Origin: GCA-2746605 sp963710615
GTDB taxonomy: Bacteria; Bacteroidota; Ignavibacteria; Ignavibacteriales; Melioribacteraceae
Assembly: GCA_963710615.1 (NCBI GenBank)
Contig: CAVQBF010000001.1
Location: 310,001-374,000, forward strand
Length of the DNA: 64,000 bases
Direction of reading: 5' to 3'
Part shown: positions 36,089 through 45,141 of the stretch, in pieces
Layout: every line of letters begins with the position of its first letter
Numbering within the stretch: the stretch's first letter is position 1
Position numbers and translations under genes: made by a program
Notes under the pieces: generated by a model
Seen by the model: only the letters and a program-made list of their open reading frames with translations
What the model was told of the DNA's origin: nothing
Databases searched by the model: none

Positions 36089-36193
36089 ATAAATGCTAGC
36101 GATTTAAGTGTTGTCCGTTTACATAAATTGTTTTTAAATTCAATTATTTGTTTGAATACCTAGGTTGGTAAAATAAATCAGGAGAAAATATTT

Positions 36194-36691
36194 ATGAAGA
36201 TTGAAGATTTAAGCCTAGGGTCGAAAAGTAGAATAGAGTTAATTTCTTCTGGATTAACAAAAATATTGAAATCAAATGTTCATATAAATGCTCCAGTCAA
36301 TTATGTATGGGCTATTTTTAATGATTATAATTCATGGTCCTCTTGGAATTCATTTATCCCTTTAGTTAGTGGAGAAATTAAAGTTGGCAATGAAATTAAA
36401 ATAAGTGTAAGACCCCCAAATTTAAAAGAAATGGTTTTTAAACCCAGAATATTTTCAATAGAAGAAAATAGTAGGATAAGCTGGGGAGGAAGTTTTAGTT
36501 TATTATATAAAGGTGTACACGAATTTATCTTTAAAACTAAAAATGATAATTTAACGGAATTTATGCAGATAGAAAAATTTCAAGGGCCAATTGTCTTATT
36601 TATGAATAATATGATAAGACAAACGGCAATAGGTTATATAAATATGAATGAGGAGTTTAAGGATCATATCGAAAACAAAATTTGTGACTGA
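36194..36691 (+). CDS. SRPBCC-family (polyketide cyclase-like) protein
   Basis: 165 residues preceded by AGGAG. The pattern V-H-I-N-A-P-V-N-Y-V-W-A-I-F-N-D-Y-N-S-W-S-S-W-N is the typical N-terminal strand-helix of START/SRPBCC ligand-binding proteins; the C-terminal long helix (V-L-F-M-N-N-M-I-R-Q-T) also fits. Such proteins bind hydrophobic ligands; here neither ligand nor reaction is indicated. It lies ahead of a methyltransferase and an aminotransferase gene on the same strand. Confidence 0.72.
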   Translation: MKIEDLSLGSKSRIELISSGLTKILKSNVHINAPVNYVWAIFNDYNSWSSWNSFIPLVSGEIKVGNEIKISVRPPNLKEMVFKPRIFSIEENSRISWGGSFSLLYKGVHEFIFKTKNDNLTEFMQIEKFQGPIVLFMNNMIRQTAIGYINMNEEFKDHIENKICD

Positions 36692-36768
36692 AATCAACAA
36701 AGTTTAATTTATAGCAAGTGGTTAAACTTTTTTTATAGAGTGGATAAAGATTGCTTACAAAGTAAATA

Positions 36769-37413
36769 ATGAAAAATAAGATAAATAAAAATGTATGGCT
36801 TAAAATAGACTTAGAGGAATATGAAAATCATATGTCATTGCCTTCAATTGCACAGTCACAATATCTATCTGACTATTTTGAGAAAATACTAAATATATAT
36901 AAACCTAAAACTGTTGCGTTTATAGGTTGCTCGGGAGGGAATGGTCTTGATAAAGCAAAAACAAAGAAAATAGAAAAAATGATATGTGTTGATATAAATC
37001 CTAATTATTTGAGAGAAGCTGAAAGAAGATATGCCAGATATTTTACTAATATTGAATTTATTTGTAATGACATTGCATCGAGCGAATTTATGGTTGAAGA
37101 GGTTGAGCTTGTTTTTGTAGGATTAGTATTTGAGTATGTTGAAAAGAATCAAACTATTGAGAATATCTCAAAGATCTTAAAGGCTGGCGGAAAACTTGTT
37201 ATTGTTCTACAAGTTAAAAATCTATTATTAAGTGAAGTGTCCCCAAGTCCTTATAAAAACCTAGAAAAACTGAGCAAAATATTCTCATTTGTAGCCGCTG
37301 ATGAAATTATTGAATTATCTGAAAAGTTTGATTTTAAGTTGGTCTCAAAAAGTAGGACCGTTCTAAAATCCACGAAAACGTTTGATGAGATTATTTTAAT
37401 AAAAAAGTCTTAA
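36769..37413 (+). CDS. Class I SAM-dependent methyltransferase
   Basis: 214 residues with Rossmann-type motif I (VAFIGCSGGNGLD), motif II acidic residue (C-V-D-I-N-P-N-Y) and a D-I-A-S segment before the post-motif. The substrate is not deducible. It is 78 bases downstream of the SRPBCC gene and about 130 bases upstream of the aminotransferase; a shared small-molecule pathway is possible but unproven. Confidence 0.78.
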   Translation: MKNKINKNVWLKIDLEEYENHMSLPSIAQSQYLSDYFEKILNIYKPKTVAFIGCSGGNGLDKAKTKKIEKMICVDINPNYLREAERRYARYFTNIEFICNDIASSEFMVEEVELVFVGLVFEYVEKNQTIENISKILKAGGKLVIVLQVKNLLLSEVSPSPYKNLEKLSKIFSFVAADEIIELSEKFDFKLVSKSRTVLKSTKTFDEIILIKKS

Positions 37414-37540
37414 AATATTAATAATAGTTTATCAATTTTCATAGATGTAAAAAATGATGAAATTAATTGATTAGGAGATTTCAATTCAAGGTAAGTAAAT
37501 TTATTATCAAGATTGAAAATAAGTTAGTAGCGAGCCAATC

Positions 37541-38665
37541 ATGGAAGATTTATTAATTCCCTTTTATGAATCAAGTAATAAAATATTAATCAAGTCTAAG
37601 AATTGTTATCAATTTGATTTTGAAGGTAAAAAATACATTGATTTTGAGTCGGGAGTTTGGTGTGCAAACTTGGGTCATTGTAATAGCAGAATAAATAAGG
37701 TAATTGCAGCTAAAGTGAAGGATTCTCTTCATCAAGGCTATAAATTTATTAATCACTATTCTGAAAACTTATCAAGAGAATTACTAAGAATTTCTGGAAT
37801 TATGGATGGAGGAAGTGTTTTCCTAAGCTCTGGATCTGAGGCAATAAATTTAGCTATAACCTTAGCACGTAAAATAACTAACCGTAAAAAAATATTAAAA
37901 ATTAGTAATTCCTATCTGAGTGCATTCGGTTTCGGCCAAATTTCTGCTGATAATAAATTTCTGCTGAATGTTAAGTTTAATGATATCAACTCAATTTCTA
38001 AAATAGATTATTCAGATGTTGCTGCTTTGATTTTAGAGACTGGGGGTGCATCGTTAGAGGTTGTTAAGTTCCCTAGTTCAGACTTTATTAATAAGCTAGC
38101 GAAAACGATCAAAGAAAAAGGTTGTTTGCTGGTTGCTGATGAAATAACCACTGGAATGGGAAGGTTGGGGAAATGGTTCGGATTTCAATATTACAATGTT
38201 CATCCCGATATTGTTGTAACAGGCAAAGCCTTGGGTAACGGTTATCCAATAAGCTCAGTTTCTATCACTGCAGATATTTTATCTAAATTTAAAAAAGATC
38301 CTTTCAAATATGCTCAATCTCATCAAAACGATCCTTTGGGATGTGCAGTGGGACTTGAAGTTATAAAAATTATTGAAGAAAAAAGATTGATTGAACGTTC
38401 AAATATGATAGGGGAATATTTCAAAAATAATCTTGAAAAACTTAAGATCAGCGGAATTATTAAAGACCTTAGAGCTAGAGGTTTGATGCTTGCGATAGAG
38501 TTTAATAATAAAGTCAATAGTGAGATAATTAGTAGGAAGTTATTTGAAAGTGGCTTCATAGTTGGAAATAAAATAAACTCATTAAGGTTTATGCCACCCT
38601 TAACAATAAAAAAGAAAGATATAGACCAATTAGTTAGAAAAATAAGTGAAATAATTGGTAAATAA
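37541..38665 (+). CDS. Class III PLP-dependent aminotransferase
   Basis: 374 residues. Fold type I aminotransferase features: phosphate-binding S-S-G-S-E-A-I-N-L-A, catalytic Asp in V-A-D-E-I-T-T-G-M-G-R, and the Schiff-base Lys229 in TGKALGNGYP. The family includes acetylornithine, 4-aminobutyrate and diaminopimelate-type aminotransferases. The protein is shorter than most (~400-430 residues) and begins directly with the small-domain strand. No amino-acid biosynthesis gene is adjacent, so specificity is open. Confidence 0.85.
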   Translation: MEDLLIPFYESSNKILIKSKNCYQFDFEGKKYIDFESGVWCANLGHCNSRINKVIAAKVKDSLHQGYKFINHYSENLSRELLRISGIMDGGSVFLSSGSEAINLAITLARKITNRKKILKISNSYLSAFGFGQISADNKFLLNVKFNDINSISKIDYSDVAALILETGGASLEVVKFPSSDFINKLAKTIKEKGCLLVADEITTGMGRLGKWFGFQYYNVHPDIVVTGKALGNGYPISSVSITADILSKFKKDPFKYAQSHQNDPLGCAVGLEVIKIIEEKRLIERSNMIGEYFKNNLEKLKISGIIKDLRARGLMLAIEFNNKVNSEIISRKLFESGFIVGNKINSLRFMPPLTIKKKDIDQLVRKISEIIGK

Positions 38666-38881
38666 GAATTTAGTTATTTTTAATGATAATAGAATTGACA
38701 AATTGAAAAGAATATTCATTTAAAAAACCTTATTATTCGCAGATATAGTGTTAATAATTGAGCATTTTCTTTTTTAGTGAATTAAAAGGATAATTTATAA
38801 TTAAGGAAGTTATATTTACCAGCGAACCAAATCAAATTTGTAGAAGATACTAAAATTATTAACAAATGTAACCTTAAGATT

Positions 38882-39496
38882 GTGAAAGATTCTTCTTTAA
38901 ATAATAAATTCTCTGAAAATATATTTAATTCATTCTGTGGATTTATAAATAATTTTATAAAAACAGACGAAGATCTAATAAATACTTTAATAAATAAATT
39001 TGAATGCACAAAGATTTCTAGAAAGGCACTCTTACTTGAATCTGGTAAAACTGCTGATAAAATATTCTTTTTACATGAGGGATTTGTTCGCTTCTACCAT
39101 TTAAAGGAGGATGGGATCGAAGTAACAAGTGATTTTTATTTTGCTCCAGGGTTCATTACATCTTTCACTAGTTTGATTGAACAAAAACCTTCAATCGTGA
39201 ATGTTCAAGCAATGGTTAAAATGGATGTTTTATTTATTAAATACAATGATTTATTGCAGCTTTATGAAAAGGAACATAAAGTTGAAAGATTAGGCAGGCT
39301 TCTTGCAGAACAGGTCTTTATAACCTCTGAAAAACATCTATTAAGTTTTCTTAATGACTCACCGCAAGACAGATACTTATGGCTATTAAAGGAATATCCG
39401 GAATATGTTAAAAATATTCCGTTGCACTATCTTGCTTCATATCTCGGAATTACCCCCGAATCACTCAGCAGAATAAGAAATCGATTTGCAAAATAA
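38882..39496 (+). CDS. Crp/Fnr-family transcriptional regulator
   Basis: 204 residues from a GTG. Residues ~45-150 form a cyclic-nucleotide-binding-type beta roll (L-L-E-S-G-K-T-A-D-K-I-F-F-L-H-E-G), and 150-204 a winged helix whose recognition segment is L-A-S-Y-L-G-I-T-P-E-S-L-S-R-I-R. No Fnr cysteine cluster is seen. It is directly upstream of an Acg-type nitroreductase gene, a likely target. Confidence 0.83.
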   Translation: MKDSSLNNKFSENIFNSFCGFINNFIKTDEDLINTLINKFECTKISRKALLLESGKTADKIFFLHEGFVRFYHLKEDGIEVTSDFYFAPGFITSFTSLIEQKPSIVNVQAMVKMDVLFIKYNDLLQLYEKEHKVERLGRLLAEQVFITSEKHLLSFLNDSPQDRYLWLLKEYPEYVKNIPLHYLASYLGITPESLSRIRNRFAK

Positions 39497-39581
39497 TTTC
39501 TTAACATAAGTCAATAATTTTACCCTCAGTTTGATAGTAGATTTGAAGTGTAAATAATCACTATTAAAATTTGAGGATAAA

Positions 39582-40670
39582 ATGAATACAAAAAGACTTA
39601 TAAGCCTTGCAGCAGTTGTAACAATCTTTTCCGGATGCGGTTCAGTATCGAGGAATAATTTTGATGAAAAGATCTCTAATCCAATCGAAAAAATCATCTA
39701 TTTCTCTTCATTAGCAGGCAATTCACATAATACCCAGCCATGGTATGTTTATATTGAGAACGATTCAGTTATTCATATAAAGGCTGACTTTTCAAGAAAA
39801 CTGCATATTGTTGATCCGGATGCTAGGGGATTGTTTATTTCGCTTGGAGCTTTTATTGAAAACTTTAAACTTGCTGCTGGAAGCTTTGGTTATAAAACAG
39901 ATATTGAAATAACTGCGGCTAATAAAAATGATAATAACGTGGCTACTATTCATCTCAGTAAATCTCAGGTGAGCGGATACGATCTTAAACAAATTGAAAA
40001 TCGAAGAACACTGCGTACGGCATTCCATAAAAAGGAGATATCTAAAGAACATCTAAGTAAGCTCATTAATAATAACGACTCTGAAGTATCTTATTTCTCA
40101 TCATCCTCTAAAGAAGGGAAATTTATTGCAGAACAAACAGTTTCTGCTTATACACAACAATCTTATGATGATCAGGCGAAACAAGAACTTGCCAGCTGGA
40201 TGAGATTCTCGAATAGTGATGTTGAAAAACATCGTGATGGACTTACAACATCAGGAATGGGAATAACCGGACTTGGAGGATTTTTTGTAAGAAACTTTTT
40301 TACCCCCGCAAGTTCAATGAAAGATTCCTTTATAGAAAAAGGTATAGAAAAAACCAAAAACCAGACGGACAATTGTGGCGGATGGGTTTTAATTAAACAA
40401 AGTGATGACTGTCCCGAAAGTTGGATACAAACAGGAAGACTTTATCAAAGTATTAATTTAGCATGTAAAGATATGATGATTGGTTTCCATCCTATGAATC
40501 AAATGATCGAAGAGGAGAATTTTGAAAATAAAGTAAATAGTTATTTATCTCTAACCGGCGTTATTCAATTTGTTGCCCGGATAGGTTATGTAGATGAATA
40601 TCCGCCAGCAAACAGTGTCCGCCGTTCTGTTAGAAACATAATCCGGTATACTGAAGAAAATGCAGATTAA
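39582..40670 (+). CDS. Acg-family FMN-binding nitroreductase-like lipoprotein
   Basis: 362 residues. The N-terminus has a lipobox-like FSGC (Cys19). The motif LAGNSHNTQPW (~45-55) is the FMN-phosphate-binding signature of the Acg subfamily of the nitroreductase fold, and R-R-T-L-R-T-A-F-H a second conserved site. Acg proteins have a double-length, lidded fold thought to sequester flavin and lack typical reductase activity. A surface or periplasmic lipoprotein version is unusual; export of a flavoprotein would need periplasmic FMN. It follows the Crp/Fnr gene by 85 bases. Confidence 0.8.
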   Translation: MNTKRLISLAAVVTIFSGCGSVSRNNFDEKISNPIEKIIYFSSLAGNSHNTQPWYVYIENDSVIHIKADFSRKLHIVDPDARGLFISLGAFIENFKLAAGSFGYKTDIEITAANKNDNNVATIHLSKSQVSGYDLKQIENRRTLRTAFHKKEISKEHLSKLINNNDSEVSYFSSSSKEGKFIAEQTVSAYTQQSYDDQAKQELASWMRFSNSDVEKHRDGLTTSGMGITGLGGFFVRNFFTPASSMKDSFIEKGIEKTKNQTDNCGGWVLIKQSDDCPESWIQTGRLYQSINLACKDMMIGFHPMNQMIEEENFENKVNSYLSLTGVIQFVARIGYVDEYPPANSVRRSVRNIIRYTEENAD

Positions 40671-40708
40671 ATTTCACAAATAAATTATAAATTAAGGAGT
40701 ATCATATC

Positions 40709-41266
40709 ATGAAAAAGATGCTTTTAGTTGTCATTATCTTGTCAGCATCAACGATCTCGGGACAAAAAACCAATACGGATCCATTAGTAACAAGACAAAC
40801 ATTCGGAACTGAATTGGACTTACTTCCATTTATTAGTGGAGGGTACTACGCTTCTGCATGGTACGGGATCGATAACTTTCGTTTCAGAACAATCCTAACC
40901 AAAACAACAGTGCCCCAATTTGTGGTTACCGAAGGTTATCAGAACAATAAACTGAAAGTTTATGCATTCATAGCTGATTATTTTTTTAAGAAAAATTTTG
41001 AGGGATTCTGGATTGGATCAGGAATTGAATACTGGGATTCGAAAATTACACATAAAACTGATAATTTAACTGCATCGTACCACAACACTGTTTTTACTAT
41101 GGGCGGAGGCTATGTGTGGAAGTTCTATGATAATTTCTTTTTGAATCCATGGGTAGCTTTTCATTACATCATTGCAGGTGATAAAGAAGTTCGGATTGGA
41201 AGAAACATTTATAAACCAAATCTATTCACACCAGAAGCATCTATAAAAATCGGTTGGTATTTTTAG
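40709..41266 (+). CDS. Small outer-membrane beta-barrel-like protein
   Basis: 185 residues preceded by AAGGAG, with a signal peptide (cleaved near I-S-G-Q). The mature part alternates polar and aromatic residues in strand-length segments (for example F-E-G-F-W-I-G-S-G-I-E-Y-W) and ends in a Phe, typical of eight-stranded barrels. No family recognised. It lies 38 bases after the Acg-type gene and may be co-transcribed. Confidence 0.62.
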   Translation: MKKMLLVVIILSASTISGQKTNTDPLVTRQTFGTELDLLPFISGGYYASAWYGIDNFRFRTILTKTTVPQFVVTEGYQNNKLKVYAFIADYFFKKNFEGFWIGSGIEYWDSKITHKTDNLTASYHNTVFTMGGGYVWKFYDNFFLNPWVAFHYIIAGDKEVRIGRNIYKPNLFTPEASIKIGWYF

Positions 41267-41320
41267 CTTAATTAAAAAGACTAAAAACGTTATTTTATTA
41301 CTTTAAATATTAGGATAGAT

Positions 41321-42157
41321 ATGTTTAATAAAATAGAAAAAATAAACTCTCGTCCAAAGCCATTTCAATTTTATACAGCAAAAGAATTATGGACTGATAA
41401 GCATACATCAAAAAAAATGCTAGACTATCACTTAAACAAATCTATGGATCTAGCGTCCCGTAAAGATGAATTTATCAACCGCTCAGTAGATTGGATACTG
41501 AATCATTTTCAAATTAGTTCAAATACGAGTATTGCAGATTTTGGTTGTGGACCTGGACTATACACTACACTTTTTGCAGAAAATGGAGCTGATGTTACTG
41601 GAATAGATTTTTCAGCAGAATCTATCAAATATGCAAGAAAGATGGCCAATGAAAAAGCATTGAAGGTGAGTTATTATAAACAAAACTATTTGGAATTTAA
41701 AACCGATAAACGATTTGATCTTATTACAATGATTTTTTGTGACTATTGTGCTTTGAGTCCAAAACAAAGGGAACTGATGCTTTTAAAGTTTTATTCATTT
41801 TTGAAACCAGGTGGTTTAATTTTGTTGGATGTTCATTCAATTGAAGCCTTTAACAAGATAAAGGAAGTAGCAACATATGAGTACAATCAGCTTGATAATT
41901 TTTGGTCTCAAAAAAATTATTATGGATTTCTTAATACATTTAGATACCCAGAAGAAAAAGTAAGCCTTGATAAATATACCATTATTGAAAAATCGAAAAC
42001 CAGGGTCGTATATAATTGGCTCCAATATTTTAGCAAAGATTCATTAAGGAAAGAGTTTGAGAAAAATGGATTTAGTGCAGAAGAGTTTTACTCTGATGTT
42101 GCCGGAACAACTTTTTCTCCAGATTCTCAAGAAATTGCAATTGTTGCAAGAAAATAA
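41321..42157 (+). CDS. Class I SAM-dependent methyltransferase
   Basis: 278 residues. Motif I is IADFGCGPGLY (~69-79), the acidic residue of motif II is in V-T-G-I-D-F-S-A-E-S, and K-P-G-G-L-I-L-L-D-V is the post-motif III strand. An N-terminal ~60-residue helical region and a C-terminal substrate-binding insert complete a small-molecule type methyltransferase. The substrate is unknown. Confidence 0.8.
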   Translation: MFNKIEKINSRPKPFQFYTAKELWTDKHTSKKMLDYHLNKSMDLASRKDEFINRSVDWILNHFQISSNTSIADFGCGPGLYTTLFAENGADVTGIDFSAESIKYARKMANEKALKVSYYKQNYLEFKTDKRFDLITMIFCDYCALSPKQRELMLLKFYSFLKPGGLILLDVHSIEAFNKIKEVATYEYNQLDNFWSQKNYYGFLNTFRYPEEKVSLDKYTIIEKSKTRVVYNWLQYFSKDSLRKEFEKNGFSAEEFYSDVAGTTFSPDSQEIAIVARK

Positions 42158-42440
42158 TGATTTAAGTAATCTCTATAAATTTGACTACTAAAGTCAATAA
42201 ATAAAACATACATTTTTAGGAACAAGAGTAGAGAATTTTTAAGAACAATTTGACTCTTGCGAGAAGTATTAAAATACAAAGCAAACAAACCATTTATGGT
42301 CAATATAATTATTGGAAAACTGCATTCTATAAGTTGAAATATGATTTGGCAAAAATGGCAATCGTGATAGCAATTAATAACTTATAGAAAATAGAGACTA
42401 TAAATTGCTATATATAATATGTGGGGCATAAAGAACGTGA
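42158..42440. other. Intergenic stretch, no gene seen
   Basis: About 280 AT-rich bases after the methyltransferase gene. No ORF with support, no strong hairpin. A possible broken reading frame begins immediately after it. Confidence 0.3.
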
Positions 42441-42641
42441 AAGACAATAATTGCAATAAAAGTATCAGCCCGAAAAGAAATTCCAAATTTATCTCTTGAT
42501 TGGATAATGATGGGACTGACAAATGGTATTCCAGAGTATGGAATACATGATAAATTATTTATGGGTGAATTTGCTGAAAGATTCATAAATAAGAAAACTG
42601 CCAATGATAGGACGGTTTTCTTTGATTATGGGCTAAAATCG
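42441..42641 (+). pseudogene. Possible gene remnant next to tRNA-Lys
   Basis: The + frame from 42441 is open for 80 codons and runs into the tRNA gene before stopping at 42678-42680. It reads like protein (N-L-S-L-D-W-I-M-M-G-L-T-N-G-I-P-E-Y-G) but has no good start and no family I recognise. It may be the tail of a gene truncated at the tRNA, or chance. Confidence 0.25.
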
Positions 42642-42714
42642 TGCACCCTGCCGGGTTCGAACCGGCGACCTGCTGATTAAGAGTCAGATGCTCTACCAAC
42701 TGAGCTAAGGGTGC
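42642..42714 (-). tRNA. tRNA-Lys (anticodon CUU)
   Basis: 73 bases on the minus strand fold as a complete cloverleaf: seven-pair acceptor stem (GCACCCT with AGGGTGC), D arm GCTC/GAGC with AGTTGGTA loop, anticodon loop CTCTTAA giving CUU, variable loop AGGTC and T arm GCCGG-TTCGAAC-CCGGC. The discriminator is A and CCA is not encoded. Only pair 27-43 is mismatched. Confidence 0.97.
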
Positions 42715-42822
42715 GGTGTAAAAATACGGAAATTAGATTTATCTTCAAAAATCAAATATCAATATTCTTATTCACGGACGAATATATTTGTTTAATTTTA
42801 TTTGATTAAAAATTATGAGCAG

Positions 42823-43470
42823 TTATTCGGATGTTTTTTTGATTTTGATATTTCTATAGTAAGTCCAGATTGTAATCCCAAATAAGAACTGAACAATTAG
42901 ATTAACACCACTAAAGATGCTGAGTGGGAATCTATAATCGGTTTGGTAAATTAAAAAGTATGAATACCCAATAGCTTTTATAAAAATTGTAATATTTAAT
43001 AATGAATATTGATCCAAATAAAATTTGTCTACCTTATTAAGATCAATATAATTTACAGTCAGTTGAAAATAAACAATTGCGATAAATAGCATTGCAGCAT
43101 TGTGTATCGTTTCAAAATCATAAATAAAGTGAGTTAATACTCCGGCAGCTAGTATTATTCCCCAAAGCTTATAATTTGGTTTTATACCCCTTGTTCTTTC
43201 TCGTACCATTAATAGAACTATAACAAGTATTACATATTCAAAGATCAAATAAATATTCATAATAAGAAGATTGGATTTTCCTAAACTTAATCTAAAATAA
43301 GTCATTAGAAATTGAGTAACAACAGCAGTTGGAAGCCAAATATAGAATAGAATTTGAAACTCTTTAAGTTGAATTTTACCTTTAATAATAAAAAGTAAAA
43401 TTACAAAAACGAATAGGAAATAGATGGAGGCGACACTTGCCTCCCTTAAAATTGATAAATATTCAGGCAT
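42823..43470 (-). CDS. Polytopic membrane protein of unknown function
   Basis: About 215 residues with six or seven transmembrane helices and short loops. I place the start at the ATG ending at 43470 (M-P-E-Y-L-S-I), five bases downstream of the preceding gene's stop; a longer frame would overlap that gene by 34 bases. No family recognised. The tight spacing suggests one operon with the small protein upstream. Confidence 0.65.
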   Translation of the reverse strand: MPEYLSILREASVASIYFLFVFVILLFIIKGKIQLKEFQILFYIWLPTAVVTQFLMTYFRLSLGKSNLLIMNIYLIFEYVILVIVLLMVRERTRGIKPNYKLWGIILAAGVLTHFIYDFETIHNAAMLFIAIVYFQLTVNYIDLNKVDKFYLDQYSLLNITIFIKAIGYSYFLIYQTDYRFPLSIFSGVNLIVQFLFGITIWTYYRNIKIKKTSE

Positions 43471-43475
43471 ATTAT

Positions 43476-43790
43476 TTATTGATCCATTCCACAAGGTGGT
43501 GGAGGGCATGGATCGCCAATCTGCAAACCTTTGCCTACAATTTTGCCTTTTGCGTTAAAAGCGACAAGAATTGAGATTTTCTTTCCAGAATCATCTGCAC
43601 CCTGTACAATTCCAAGTCTTGACACACTTTTCTTAGAAAGAAGTTTAATTACTTGTTCACTATCAAATGTTTCAATTGGTGAGTGGCTTTTAAAACGTTT
43701 TCCCTTTTTGGCAAGATTTGTCATATATTTCCTTACCTGGGTGTGTTCAATTTGGTGTTTATGAGCTGCTGGGAAAATTGATTTTGACAT
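43476..43790 (-). CDS. Small basic protein with C-terminal Cys-Pro4-Cys motif
   Basis: 104 residues preceded by a very strong ribosome-binding site (AAAGGAGG). No signal peptide. The N-terminal half is Lys/His rich, the middle (V-S-R-L-G-I-V-Q-G-A-D-D-S-G-K-K-I-S-I-L-V-A-F) is strand-like, and the tail is G-D-P-C-P-P-P-P-C-G-M-D-Q. I do not recognise the family. The end with two cysteines flanking four prolines could bind metal, form a disulfide or be a modified core peptide. The strong translation signal indicates a real, well-expressed gene. Confidence 0.65.
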   Translation of the reverse strand: MSKSIFPAAHKHQIEHTQVRKYMTNLAKKGKRFKSHSPIETFDSEQVIKLLSKKSVSRLGIVQGADDSGKKISILVAFNAKGKIVGKGLQIGDPCPPPPCGMDQ

Positions 43791-43954
43791 TATCTTCCTC
43801 CTTTTGTGTTGGTAAATGCAAAATGCTAATTTTTTTGTTTACATGAAAGAGAAAAAACAAATTTCAATTTTTACAGTTCCTTTTATAAATTCAGATTGAA
43901 CAATGTTATTTCATTAGTAGCCAATTTAAAAATAAAGAGTTACAAGCTCAAAAA

Positions 43955-43970
43955 GTAAAGTATACTTTAC
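43955..43970. promoter_or_regulatory. Perfect palindromic operator
   Basis: GTAAAGTATACTTTAC is a perfect 16-base palindrome in the divergent spacer between the small-protein gene and the XRE regulator gene. A second, imperfect copy lies next to the regulator start, so this is probably its binding site. Confidence 0.55.
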
Positions 43971-44108
43971 AAAATATCTTTATTTAATAATATTATTTAA
44001 CATTATTTTATAAATTGTGATTTAAAAAAAATAAAGATGCCTTGAAAAATTTAATTATTAATTATTATCCCTTCTTAAAAGTAATATTTGTAAATTAATA
44101 ACTAAAAT

Positions 44109-44124
44109 GTAAAGTATATTTATC
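44109..44124. promoter_or_regulatory. Second operator copy near the XRE start
   Basis: GTAAAGTATATTTATC matches the upstream 16-base palindrome at 13 of 16 positions and lies 15 bases before the regulator's ATG, so it would overlap the promoter or the transcription start. This is consistent with autorepression. Confidence 0.5.
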
Positions 44125-44139
44125 ATTATAATAAAATTT

Positions 44140-44673
44140 ATGCATTATTCTGAAAAATTGAATTCAACAAAAGATAATATTTCAAGGAATATTTTTTTAA
44201 TAAGGAAAGCTTTAGGTATTAATCATGAAATGCTGTGCAAATTGACTGGCTTAACAAGACCGATTCTATCTTCATTGGAAAACTCAACTGGAAATCCAAC
44301 AATTGAAACGTTAATTAAAATTTCAACTGCTCTAAATATTAGTGTAGAAATGCTTTTTATGTCTAAATCAAAATTTATTGAGCTTAAATTACTTCTAAGA
44401 CCTGTATATGAAATTCAAAAACAGCACGAAATTGAATTATTTATACCAGATCAATATTGGAAAAGCCTGCTTAAAATTTCTGGAAGTGATGAAAAAAATA
44501 TACAGGCAAAAATAGCCAAAATATGTAATGAAATATTAAGATTAAATTATGATGTTAAGACTGATAAATTTAATAATATGCTTCTCGGTGCAGTATTGGG
44601 TATTGTCTATCAAAATGACGGATTTGAAAATGGACTTCTTTTTGGGGCTTGGCTTGGAGAGAAGTTAAAATAA
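44140..44673 (+). CDS. XRE-family helix-turn-helix regulator
   Basis: 177 residues. Residues ~15-75 form a Cro/C1-type HTH (I-R-K-A-L-G-I-N-H-E-M-L-C-K-L-T-G-L-T ... N-P-T-I-E-T-L-I-K-I-S-T-A-L-N-I-S). The remaining ~100 residues are a helical C-terminal domain that I do not recognise (ending G-L-L-F-G-A-W-L-G-E-K-L-K), perhaps for dimerisation or ligand sensing. Two palindromic sites upstream suggest it binds its own control region. A small acidic protein gene follows after 59 bases. Confidence 0.78.
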   Translation: MHYSEKLNSTKDNISRNIFLIRKALGINHEMLCKLTGLTRPILSSLENSTGNPTIETLIKISTALNISVEMLFMSKSKFIELKLLLRPVYEIQKQHEIELFIPDQYWKSLLKISGSDEKNIQAKIAKICNEILRLNYDVKTDKFNNMLLGAVLGIVYQNDGFENGLLFGAWLGEKLK

Positions 44674-44732
44674 TTTTACAGAATCCAACTAAATTTTACG
44701 TAATCTAATTATCAAGCAAATATTGGAGCGAT

Positions 44733-45047
44733 ATGTATTTTAAAGCTAGGTTTAACGAGAGTATTGATGAAACAAACTTTCTTTTTGATAAACTTGAGTT
44801 AAGTGATCTAACAGGAAAAGAAATTCTGCAAATAGATCAATATGAATTTGAAATTGAGAGAAATTCTGATAATTTAATTGATGGTATTACTTTCTGCAAT
44901 CAATGTATTAATACGTACGGCATTGAATCAGAATTTATAAAACTTTTAATAGAACTTTTGCCCAATGGTGATACAGTAAAATTATTTGATTCAAATGGTC
45001 TCATATCTGATTTTAACCATGAAGAATTAGAGGAATATATATCATAG
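44733..45047 (+). CDS. Small acidic protein of unknown function
   Basis: 104 residues with pI clearly acidic, no signal peptide and no transmembrane segment. Composition and alternating short strands and helices resemble immunity or antitoxin-size proteins, but no family is recognised. It follows the XRE regulator in the same direction and may share its transcript. GGAG lies 9 bases before the ATG. Confidence 0.55.
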   Translation: MYFKARFNESIDETNFLFDKLELSDLTGKEILQIDQYEFEIERNSDNLIDGITFCNQCINTYGIESEFIKLLIELLPNGDTVKLFDSNGLISDFNHEELEEYIS

Positions 45048-45141
45048 GTTATTTTTTTATAATACTACCCCTAAATTAAAGATAAATCAAAAATATTAAT
45101 TGGTCTTGAACAGAGTCCAGGTTTTATAGTTATTAAAAAGT

